From Adhaeribacter rhizoryzae (lineage in GTDB: Bacteria > Bacteroidota > Bacteroidia > Cytophagales > Hymenobacteraceae), in contig NZ_VWSF01000014.1 of NCBI RefSeq assembly GCF_008629685.1, forward strand, positions 1 to 64,000: a stretch of 64,000 bases of DNA, written 5' to 3'. A program made the position numbers and the translations under genes. Below, piece by piece: positions 8,891-16,006 of this stretch (the first letter of the stretch is position 1; each line of letters begins with the position of its first letter). A model generated the notes under the pieces. It saw only the letters and a list, made by a program, of their open reading frames with translations, was not told where the DNA came from and ran no database searches.

Positions 8891-11329
8891 ATGAAAACTT
8901 GGTACTCTCGTCTGATTTTATTTTTCTTCCTGGCAAGCACGCACCTGGTTAGTGCCCAGGCTAGCGGTAGTCTGACGGGTATGCTGCAAGATAGCAAAGG
9001 CGCTGCCGTTGGTTTTGCCAATGTGGCGGTACTGCGCACTTCTGATTCGGTGGCAGTTACGGGAGCCATTACCGATGCAGCCGGCAGCTTTGCGATAAAA
9101 ACCCCTGCCGCCGGAAAATATTTGCTACGGATAAGCTTAATTGGCTATGCCAACATTAATACTCCTGCTTTTGAAGTAACCAACGAAAATTTTTCGAAAA
9201 ATTTCGGCACCCTGACCTTAAAAGAAAACACCAAACAACTGGCCGAAGTAAAAGTGCAGGCCCTGCGCCCCACCATTGTTAACCATCCGGATAAAATGGT
9301 GGTGAGCGTAGAAGGCACGGCTTTAACCGCTGGCAACACCGCTTACGATGTACTGGCTAAATCGCCGGGCGTATTTGTAGACCAAGACGGCAATATTCAG
9401 TTAAACGGCAAAGCCGGCGTCCGGATAATGATAGATGGCAAACTGACTTATTTATCGGGCAAGGAGCTGCAAACCATGCTGCAGGGCATGTCGGCGGAGA
9501 ATCTGAAAGACCTGGAAATAATTACCAACCCCTCGGCCAAGTACGATGCCGAAGGTACGGCCGGTATTATTAATATTAATTTAAAGAAAAACGACCTGAC
9601 CGGCATTAACGGCAGCATTTACGGGGGTTTGCAGAATAATGGCTTGCAAGGCTTTTCGGGCGGCGGCAATATTAACTACAAAAAAGGCAAGTGGAATTCT
9701 TTTGCTAATTTAGATGTGGCCCGCCGTACCCAGTTGCGTATTGCTACTTTTACCCGCTTGTTTAAAGGCGAAGAACTTAGCACCAACTTCGACCAGAACG
9801 CCCGCGAAGAAGGTATCCGGGATATTCCGACCCTGCGCTTAGGCACCGATTACGACATCAATAAAAAACACAGCGTAGGTGTAATGGCTAATTTAATGCT
9901 TTTCCGGGCCGATAATGATTTCCGGACCGATACCTACCTCCGCAACGGCAACGTGCAGCAGGACTCTTTAACCAGCGCTACTAACTTAATTAACGGCAGC
10001 TTTTACAACACTACTTTTAACGCGCATTATTCCGGCAAGCTAGATACTACCGGCACCACGCTTACCGCCGATTTAGATTACGTGGCTTTGCACGACAAAA
10101 GAGAAGCCGAATTTATTAATTATACCAAAAAAGTAACTGACCCCGGCTTAGGCCGCCTGGATTTACTCACCAGCGAAAACCGGCCCGTGTTTAATATTTA
10201 TTCGGCTAAGGTAGATTTTACTAAACCGCTAAACAAAAATACCAAGTTTGAGCTAGGCGCCAAAGCCAGCCACGTAACCTCCGACAGCGACCTGAAATTC
10301 TTTAATTACCCCGACGAAGTAAAAAGCCTGGATTTAAGAAAGAGCAACCATTTTATTTACAAAGAGAATATTTTTGCCGGCTACGCTAATTTTAGCACCA
10401 ACCTTGGCGAAAAATTTAAAATACAAGCTGGTTTACGGGCCGAAAAAACTGATGCCGAAGGCTACTCTGTTACCACCGATTCTACCAACACCCGTAACTA
10501 TTTAAATTTATTTCCGAGCCTGTTTATTACCCAGAAAGTAAACAAAGACTACCAGGTTACCTACAACTACAGCCGCCGCATTAACCGGCCCCGCTACGAA
10601 GCCCTTAACCCTTTTGTATTCTACCTCGATAAATATACTTACGCCAGCGGCAACCCTTATTTGCGGCCGCAATACACCAATTCGTTCCAGGTGGTGCAAA
10701 TGTTTAAAAACACCTATAACTTAACGCTGGGTTACGCCGTTACCAACGATTTTATGGCCGAAATTCCGGAGCAGTTTGTAGAAACCCGCATCACGGTTTT
10801 CCAGCAACGCAACGTAGACCAGTTTAAAGATTTAAGCGCTACGCTGGTGGCTCCCGTTAAAGTATCGCCTAAATGGGATATCAGCAACAACCTGACTTTA
10901 TCGCACCAGGATTATACTATTATAATGAACGAACAAGCCATGCGCAACGAACAGCTTTTCTTCTACGCCCAGTCTACGAGCAATATTCAGTTACCTAAAA
11001 ACTTTAGGTTAGAATTAAATGGTGTTTACCAGGGGGCTGGGGCGTATGGTTTATACAAAATAGCGGCTAACTGGGGCGTGGATGCGGGCATTAAGAAAAC
11101 TTTCCTGACCGATAAACTCGAAGCCAGCTTAAATGTTACCGATATTTTCCGGACCCGCCGGGTGATTGGTAAGGCTAACTACAACGGCAATATTAATGAG
11201 TTTAATCAATATTTTGGGCAGCAAAGCGTACGGTTTAACCTGCGTTACCGCTTTAACAAAGGCAGCCAGTTTGAAGCTAAAAAACGTAACACCAACCTGG
11301 AAGAACTAAACCGGGCTGGCGGCAACTAA
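8891..11329 (+). CDS. TonB-dependent-receptor-like outer-membrane beta-barrel protein
   Basis: 812 aa. The signal peptide ends at VSAQ (residue 23). Residues ~27-115 form a carboxypeptidase-regulatory-like domain (GSLTGMLQDSKGAAVGFANV), then a plug-like domain (residues ~130-230, with YDVLAKSPGVFVDQDGNIQLNGK and IMIDGK) and a long C-terminal beta-barrel rich in alternating aromatic and polar residues. It belongs to the outer-membrane beta-barrel family distinct from SusC: no SusD partner lies next to it. The ligand is unknown; relatives are often annotated only as outer-membrane receptors. A hairpin begins 5 bases after the stop codon, so it is probably a single-gene unit. Confidence 0.85.
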   Translation: MKTWYSRLILFFFLASTHLVSAQASGSLTGMLQDSKGAAVGFANVAVLRTSDSVAVTGAITDAAGSFAIKTPAAGKYLLRISLIGYANINTPAFEVTNENFSKNFGTLTLKENTKQLAEVKVQALRPTIVNHPDKMVVSVEGTALTAGNTAYDVLAKSPGVFVDQDGNIQLNGKAGVRIMIDGKLTYLSGKELQTMLQGMSAENLKDLEIITNPSAKYDAEGTAGIININLKKNDLTGINGSIYGGLQNNGLQGFSGGGNINYKKGKWNSFANLDVARRTQLRIATFTRLFKGEELSTNFDQNAREEGIRDIPTLRLGTDYDINKKHSVGVMANLMLFRADNDFRTDTYLRNGNVQQDSLTSATNLINGSFYNTTFNAHYSGKLDTTGTTLTADLDYVALHDKREAEFINYTKKVTDPGLGRLDLLTSENRPVFNIYSAKVDFTKPLNKNTKFELGAKASHVTSDSDLKFFNYPDEVKSLDLRKSNHFIYKENIFAGYANFSTNLGEKFKIQAGLRAEKTDAEGYSVTTDSTNTRNYLNLFPSLFITQKVNKDYQVTYNYSRRINRPRYEALNPFVFYLDKYTYASGNPYLRPQYTNSFQVVQMFKNTYNLTLGYAVTNDFMAEIPEQFVETRITVFQQRNVDQFKDLSATLVAPVKVSPKWDISNNLTLSHQDYTIIMNEQAMRNEQLFFYAQSTSNIQLPKNFRLELNGVYQGAGAYGLYKIAANWGVDAGIKKTFLTDKLEASLNVTDIFRTRRVIGKANYNGNINEFNQYFGQQSVRFNLRYRFNKGSQFEAKKRNTNLEELNRAGGN

Positions 11330-11333
11330 GAAA

Positions 11334-11376
11334 GTAAGCGCCATACCCTTATTATTTATTTGGGTATTGCGCTTAC
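11334..11376 (+). terminator. Hairpin directly after the receptor gene
   Basis: 15-bp arms (GTAAGCGCCATACCC at 11334-11348 and GGGTATTGCGCTTAC at 11362-11376, one mismatch) five bases after the stop codon. The T-run is poor, so termination is likely but not certain. Its right end overlaps the dispersed-repeat tail. Confidence 0.55.
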
Positions 11377-11385
11377 ATTATTGTA

Positions 11386-11463
11386 GTCATCCTAAGTTTG
11401 TCGAAATAGGTGAATCTACTTTTTATATAATTGTAATAGATCCTTCGGCAAGCTCAGGATGAC
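11386..11463. repeat. Dispersed inverted repeat copy
   Basis: GTCATCCTAAGTTTGTCGA (11386-11404) pairs imperfectly with the CTTCGGCAAGCTCAGGATGAC segment ending at 11463. It is the same family as 4459-4761, 8043-8099 and 11644-11720. Confidence 0.7.
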
Positions 11464-11517
11464 CCAGTAGTAAACACCTAAGCGTAAGTTTCGTTTTTTA
11501 ATGGTATTATTCAGCTT

Positions 11518-11556
11518 AAACCTCCCCGGTCTTTAAGCCCTGGGAGGTTTTTTATT
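11518..11556 (+). terminator. Rho-independent terminator-like hairpin
   Basis: AAACCTCCC (11518-11526) pairs with GGGAGGTTT (11542-11550), followed by T residues. It may terminate read-through from the receptor gene. Confidence 0.65.
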
Positions 11557-11643
11557 TTAGTACCAGTTAGTATGAAGTACCTTCCATAGCTAATAATATA
11601 ATACCAAAATAAAATGCTTGCTGCGCTTGAATGTTTGCTCTTG

Positions 11644-11720
11644 GTCATCCTGAGCCTGTCGAAGGATCTATAACAGCATTATAAAAGTAGATTTAGATCC
11701 TTCGACAGGCTACCTATGAC
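11644..11720. repeat. Dispersed inverted repeat copy
   Basis: GTCATCCTGAGCCTGTCGA from 11644 pairs with the GATCCTTCGACAGG..TATGAC segment 11696-11720. Third copy of the family in the 8.0-11.7 kb spacers. Confidence 0.7.
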
Positions 11721-11809
11721 ATACATTATTAGGTCATTTCTTCTTCAGTGTTTGAAAAAATTCCCACTCAGGCTGACCGCAATATTTGGAGCTAAATACA
11801 TTCCTCTCG

Positions 11810-11932
11810 GTCATTCCGAAGGAATCTTCTGCATAGAAAGCGTTACAGGTAAATATCAGGCTAGGTTTATTACCTGTTTATCCAACTTATGCAGAAGATT
11901 CTTTTGGAATTCTTCGAATTCTGCAGAATGAC
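11810..11932. repeat. Second inverted-repeat family, 123 bp
   Basis: The ends are GTCATTC (11810-11816) and GAATGAC (11926-11932). Inner arms GAATCTTCTGCATA (11822-11835) and its perfect complement (11888-11901) flank a 52-base centre. No protein is encoded. It resembles a small palindromic non-autonomous element. Confidence 0.55.
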
Positions 11933-12018
11933 GGGTAGGAAAAGCTATTCGCCGTGCTGTTTTGGAACCTCCTATTTGGTATAACTCCAGAATATTCTAT
12001 CTCAGAAATTACAAAATA

Positions 12019-13533
12019 TTACCGGATTGATTTCTCAGGTAAGGCAGTTTTGATACCTTCATCAACCGGCATCTTATCCGGGTCAGCGCCGGTTTGTTTT
12101 AGCAATTGGGCCAGTTGATTTTTCAATTCTGTTATCTTAGCCGCATATTCCGGGTCATTAATCAGGTTTTTATTTTCGCCCGGATCAACCGCCAGGTGGT
12201 ACAATTCGGCCAAGTGCTTATCGGGGGAGCCATTGCCGGTGGGGTAATGCATATATTTCCATTGGTCGGTGCGAATGCCCCGCACGTTGGGTGTGTATGG
12301 GAATTGCTTTTCGTAATTATATTCGTAAAACCACGCCGTGCGCCAGTTAGCGGTATCGCCCTGCACTAAGTTTTTAAAAGATTGCCCGTGAATATTTTGC
12401 AAAGGCGGCGCGCCGCATAGCTCCAGGATGGTAGGCGCAATGTCTAAGGTTAAAACTTGTTTTTCAACCACCACCGGCTTTTCTACGGGCGTTAAACCCG
12501 GGTATCGTATTACCAACGGAATACGAATACTAGGCTCGTGCATGGTGCGCTTATCTACCATGCCATGTTCGCCGTTCAGCAAACCATTATCCGAAGTAAA
12601 AATAAAAATGGTATTATCCAGTTCGCCTTTCTCTTTTAACGTCCGGTAAATCTCGCCTACACTATCATCTACCGAAAGAATGGTAGCCCAGTAAGCCTGC
12701 ACCATGTTTTGGAAATCCTTTACTGCCGCTGCCGAAGAATCCGGGAAGTTTTTACGCCATTCGAATAGCGGGCCGTAAATGCCGTGCCAGGTGGGCAGCC
12801 GCTGGGCAATCCAGTTGGGTTTATCTTGCAAATCAAAAGCACTTTCGGGGTAAGTTATACGGACGTTTTCGAAAGCCTTAGCGTACTTGGGTTCGGGCGT
12901 GTAGAAGCTATGCGGTGCTTTATGGCCCAAAATAAGCATAAAAGGTTTGGTATGGTCTTTTTGCAGCCAATCGTTGGCCAGTTTAGAAACCACATTGGTG
13001 TAATAGCCTTTTATAAGTTTACTGCCCGCGCCGTTTATATTAAACTCGGTATCGTAATAATTGCCCTGTCCTTTGTGGGTAACGAAATAATCAAAGCCGG
13101 GCCGCGGCTCGTCGTTTCCCTCGCCCATGTGCCACTTTCCGATATACGCTGTCTCGTAACCTTCTTTTTGCAGCACGCTTGGGAAGTTGGGTAAGCCCGC
13201 CGGAAATTCGGTAAAATTATTAACCACTCCATGCGCGTGCGCATATTTACCACTCAGGATAGAAGCGCGGCTGGGCGAACAAAGTGAAGTGGTACAGAAA
13301 TAGTTTTTGAAATTAACGCCTTCGGCCGCTAGTTTATCAATATTAGGCGTTTTCAGGTGCGGATTACCGTTTACACTCAGCGCATCCCAACGCTGGTCAT
13401 CGGTTAAAATAAGCACCACATTCGGACGTTTAGTATTTTCGGTATTTTCTTTTGAGCGGCCGCAACCCAAAAAACTTAAAAACAAGATTAAACCAAGGCA
13501 ATATTTTACAGCAAGACCAGACGTTGCTTTCAT
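12019..13533 (-). CDS. Cys-type sulfatase, lipoprotein
   Basis: 504 aa S1-family sulfatase that hydrolyses sulfate esters, probably from glycans. The lipobox FLGC puts Cys24 at the mature end, so it is membrane-anchored outside the cytoplasm. Metal ligands D45/D46 (TDDQ) and the activation motif C85-S-P-S-R89 are present, so it needs conversion of Cys85 to formylglycine. Later motifs [38 protein letters not shown] match the family. It is the last of a minus-strand group with a DUF1080 protein and an FGE-fold protein. No maturation enzyme with the needed cysteines is encoded in this window. Substrate cannot be read from sequence. Confidence 0.9.
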   Translation of the reverse strand: MKATSGLAVKYCLGLILFLSFLGCGRSKENTENTKRPNVVLILTDDQRWDALSVNGNPHLKTPNIDKLAAEGVNFKNYFCTTSLCSPSRASILSGKYAHAHGVVNNFTEFPAGLPNFPSVLQKEGYETAYIGKWHMGEGNDEPRPGFDYFVTHKGQGNYYDTEFNINGAGSKLIKGYYTNVVSKLANDWLQKDHTKPFMLILGHKAPHSFYTPEPKYAKAFENVRITYPESAFDLQDKPNWIAQRLPTWHGIYGPLFEWRKNFPDSSAAAVKDFQNMVQAYWATILSVDDSVGEIYRTLKEKGELDNTIFIFTSDNGLLNGEHGMVDKRTMHEPSIRIPLVIRYPGLTPVEKPVVVEKQVLTLDIAPTILELCGAPPLQNIHGQSFKNLVQGDTANWRTAWFYEYNYEKQFPYTPNVRGIRTDQWKYMHYPTGNGSPDKHLAELYHLAVDPGENKNLINDPEYAAKITELKNQLAQLLKQTGADPDKMPVDEGIKTALPEKSIR

Positions 13534-13633
13534 TCCTATAAATATTATGAATTGATTATTTTATTAATAATACCAATGCTTCGAGTTGTTCCGCAACCAC
13601 CAAGCAGCAGTAATATTCTGTACCAGCAATAAT

Positions 13634-14335
13634 TTATTCTTTCAGGTCGGCAGGCAATTCTTTAACCGCAATATTCCGGAAGCGATGCACCGCACCAGGG
13701 GCCCAGGAATCCAGAATATTCCAGCTTACTTCGGCCGGCGAGAACAAAGTTGTCCAGTGCGATTGTAAGCCAATCATGCCGGTAGTGGCCCCGGCGGTAA
13801 AGTCGTTTTTGGGTTGGGTCACGTCCCACATCTGCACGCCATTAATCCAGAGTGTAATATGCGGAACCTCCCCTACCATTCTTATCCTGAAGGAATTCCA
13901 ATCGTTGGGCCGCCATACTTTTGCCCGATCGGTGGCGCGCATAGGTTTACTTACCGGCATGCGTTCGCCCAATAAATTACCCGTACTGTTGGCGGCATCG
14001 TCTAACTCAATCTGGTAAGCAATGCCGCTTTCGGAGGAACGAATAAAAATACCGCCGTTCGTAAAAGAATCAATTTTGGCTTCGAGGTACAATTCGAAAT
14101 TCTTGTATTTTTTATCCGACAACAACACGCCACCCTGGCCGAACGGCTGCTGCGTCAGGACAATGGCGCCATCTTTTACCTGTACGCTGGGCGTGGTGCC
14201 CTGATGCGTGGTGCGGCTGATGTGCCAGCCTTTTAAATTTTTGCCGTTAAATATTCGTTTATAGCCGGCCGGAATCTGGGCTACCGTGCAGTTGGTTAGC
14301 AGCAAAAGTATAAGTAGGTTCAGGAGTAGTTTCAA
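13634..14335 (-). CDS. DUF1080 / 3-keto-disaccharide hydrolase-type protein
   Basis: 233 aa. A hydrophobic N-terminus with LTNC (Cys16) suggests a lipoprotein, though Asn before Cys is unusual. The rest is one concanavalin-like beta-sandwich of the DUF1080 family (FNGKNLKGWHISR.., GGVLLSDKKYKNFELYLEAKIDS, GGIFIRSSESG, NDWNSFRIRMVGEVPHITLWINGVQM). Some family members hydrolyse 3-keto-glycosides. The start appears to be TTG at 14335: an in-frame TGA lies three codons upstream and there is no nearby ATG. The 5-unit heptad array 14345-14379 ends about ten bases before this start. Neighbours are a sulfatase downstream and an FGE-like protein upstream. Confidence 0.8.
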   Translation of the reverse strand: MKLLLNLLILLLLTNCTVAQIPAGYKRIFNGKNLKGWHISRTTHQGTTPSVQVKDGAIVLTQQPFGQGGVLLSDKKYKNFELYLEAKIDSFTNGGIFIRSSESGIAYQIELDDAANSTGNLLGERMPVSKPMRATDRAKVWRPNDWNSFRIRMVGEVPHITLWINGVQMWDVTQPKNDFTAGATTGMIGLQSHWTTLFSPAEVSWNILDSWAPGAVHRFRNIAVKELPADLKE

Positions 14336-14344
14336 AGGCCTTCA

Positions 14345-14379
14345 AGTAATAAGTTAAAAGTTTTAAGTAATAAGTTGCT
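14345..14379 (-). repeat. Heptad array before the DUF1080 gene
   Basis: Five consecutive 7-bp units of the form AGTnnnn read on the + strand (AGTAATA, AGTTAAA and similar), which on the coding strand place TTATTACT-like units directly before the start. Same period and placement as the arrays in the nuo operon, but a different unit. Confidence 0.65.
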
Positions 14380-14424
14380 CACTTTTTCATTCGTGTCAGT
14401 TTCTGGCTGGTAAATATTCAAAGA

Positions 14425-14458
14425 GGAAGTCTCCGACTTCCGGAAGTTGAAAACTTCC
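14425..14458. repeat. Two adjacent small hairpins
   Basis: GGAAGT, 5 bases, ACTTCC occurs twice in a row (14425-14441 and 14442-14458). Short intergenic palindromic repeat of unknown role. Confidence 0.5.
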
Positions 14459-14561
14459 TGTAATCTATAGACACAAGTTACGCTTCGCTAAACTTGCGCC
14501 AGGGTAAGTGTTTAGGCAAAGTGATTCTAAAAATATTAACAGGTATGATTAAAAAAACATC

Positions 14562-14810
14562 CTATTTCACAGTTAAATACATTTTGTCCAAGGAGGTTAA
14601 TTGTTCTATAGCTCTTTTTAATTCAATTTTCTTCTTAATTATTAGAAAAAATTTTTTAATTGGATTTCTTTCATTCTTTATTACAACTTGGTACTTCAAA
14701 TTAATTTTATCTCTAATAATGCCAACTTTTTGCTGATACTCCGGGGTTGTCTTAACTATCTCTCGACTATTAAAAATAACTTTACTAGTTTGATTATTTA
14801 GAGTCTTCAT
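14562..14810 (-). CDS. Possible small basic protein of unknown function
   Basis: 82 aa, ATG start, Lys-rich and AT-rich in codon use. The sequence (KTLNNQTSKVIFNSREIV..) resembles nothing recognised and has no signal peptide or membrane segment. It lies between the DUF1080 gene and the FGE-like gene on the same strand, 67 bp after the FGE-like stop codon. An overlapping frame on the other strand looks less protein-like. Base composition unlike its neighbours suggests either a transferred gene or chance. Treat as tentative. Confidence 0.35.
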   Translation of the reverse strand: MKTLNNQTSKVIFNSREIVKTTPEYQQKVGIIRDKINLKYQVVIKNERNPIKKFFLIIKKKIELKRAIEQLTSLDKMYLTVK

Positions 14811-14877
14811 AGGTTTTTGTTAAATACTAACAATATAGACACCTTCATTAAAATTAAGCCAATCTATTAACTAACTG

Positions 14878-15693
14878 CTACTTCACTTCCATTACCAACC
14901 GGAAACCAATATCGTAGCCATTACCGGGTCCGGCAGCGTGGGTCATGTAGGTGGCATTTTTGGAGTCGCCGGTAAAAGAAGCGCCTTTTAGTACGTGTTG
15001 TTTGCCGGAGCGCGGGGGAACCGGGTCGGGGAATATTTTTTCGTTGTAGTAATCCTGCACCCATTCCCATACGTTGCCCAGCATGTCGTATAGGCCCCAG
15101 GCGTTGGGTTGCTTTTGGCCGATAGTACTGGTAGTAGTACCGCCCAGCACAGCCATGGCGCGGGCATCCGGCCAAGGGATATCGCCTTCAGCTCCGGCCC
15201 GGGCGGCATACTCCCACTCAAATTCGGTAGGTAGCCGGTAGCGGTGCGCTGGGTCAAGTTTATTTAATTTTTGAATAAATTTCTGGGTGTCCTGCCAGGT
15301 AATATTTTCTACGGGGTGTTTGCCGGCATCATCCACCACCTTATCGCCTTTAAAGAAGGACGGATTATTGCCCATTACTTTTTGCCATTGCGCCTGCGTT
15401 ACTTCAAATTTACCAATGTAATAAGGCTTATCTAACGTAACAGTAAAACCTGGTTGAGCTGCCTGCCGGGCCATTTCGTCGGCTTTCACGTACGTCGATT
15501 CGGGTAAGGTTCTCCGGTTAGCGGGTTTGTTTTTGAGCCGACTTACCGCCGGTTCAAATTTACCTACTACCATGCTGCCTGGCTGAATCAAAACAAATTC
15601 TATCCCGACGGAATTGGTAAAGGTTGGTGCCTGCGCCTGTAAACTGGCACCTGTAAATACCCAAAAGAGCAGCACTAATATTCTTTTATGCAT
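14878..15693 (-). CDS. FGE-sulfatase-fold (SUMF1 family) exported protein without cysteines
   Basis: 271 aa from the ATG at 15693; the frame opens at a TTG 18 bases earlier. The signal peptide ends at SLQAQ. The body is the formylglycine-generating-enzyme fold: VGIEFVLIQPGSM, YYIGKFEVTQAQWQKVMGNNPS, HPVENITWQDTQKF, RYRLPTEFEWEYAARAG, WGLYDMLGNVWEWVQDYY, GFRLV. True FGEs carry a catalytic Cys pair close to the C-terminus; here the equivalent segment reads GASFTGDSKNATYMTHAAG and the whole protein has no Cys. It therefore should not be a copper-dependent FGE and is more likely a binding or other enzyme using this fold. Adjacent to a sulfatase, which makes misannotation as its maturase easy. Confidence 0.8.
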   Translation of the reverse strand: MHKRILVLLFWVFTGASLQAQAPTFTNSVGIEFVLIQPGSMVVGKFEPAVSRLKNKPANRRTLPESTYVKADEMARQAAQPGFTVTLDKPYYIGKFEVTQAQWQKVMGNNPSFFKGDKVVDDAGKHPVENITWQDTQKFIQKLNKLDPAHRYRLPTEFEWEYAARAGAEGDIPWPDARAMAVLGGTTTSTIGQKQPNAWGLYDMLGNVWEWVQDYYNEKIFPDPVPPRSGKQHVLKGASFTGDSKNATYMTHAAGPGNGYDIGFRLVMEVK

Positions 15694-15754
15694 GATTTTA
15701 AACCAATTCAAGGCTAATTATCTTCATTACCAGATTTCCAGGATAGATATATAT

Positions 15755-15922
15755 TAACTGATGTTACGCAAAATTAAACTGTATACTTTCCACTTGTCTT
15801 TGATGCCCATTTATGTCATTCAGGAGGAAACTATTTGGCTGTCTGCTACATAGTTTCCTCCTGAATGACAGAAACTTGTTACTTAAACTTCCATTTATTT
15901 GGCTTTTGTGTAACATCAGTTA
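15755..15922. repeat. Nested inverted-repeat element (MITE-like), 168 bp
   Basis: The outer arms begin TAACTGATGTTAC (15755-15767) and end with its perfect complement (15910-15922), extended to about 19 bp with one mismatch. Inside, a perfect 20-bp arm pair lies at 15815-15834 and 15850-15869 around a 15-base loop. There is no ORF. It sits between the cytochrome gene and the FGE-like gene and may separate their transcription. Confidence 0.7.
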
Positions 15923-16006
15923 TTTAGTAAATCAATTCCATCCTAATCTTAGGATGGAAACTTTCGGCTAATGCTGGGGGAATAATTATCTGTTTATTGG
16001 CTACTT

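Noticed and set aside
11716-11931. 71-aa forward reading frame
   Set aside because: Coincides almost exactly with the inverted-repeat element 11810-11932 and part of another repeat.
12784-13194. 136-aa forward reading frame inside the sulfatase gene
   Set aside because: Antisense shadow of a well-supported sulfatase; no independent motif.
14494-14736. 80-aa forward reading frame overlapping the possible small minus-strand gene
   Set aside because: Hydrophobic runs arise from AT-rich sequence read antisense; the opposite strand frame is more protein-like and agrees with neighbouring gene direction.
14878-15693. Annotation of the FGE-fold protein as the sulfatase-maturing enzyme
   Set aside because: No cysteine anywhere in the protein, so the known FGE chemistry is not possible.
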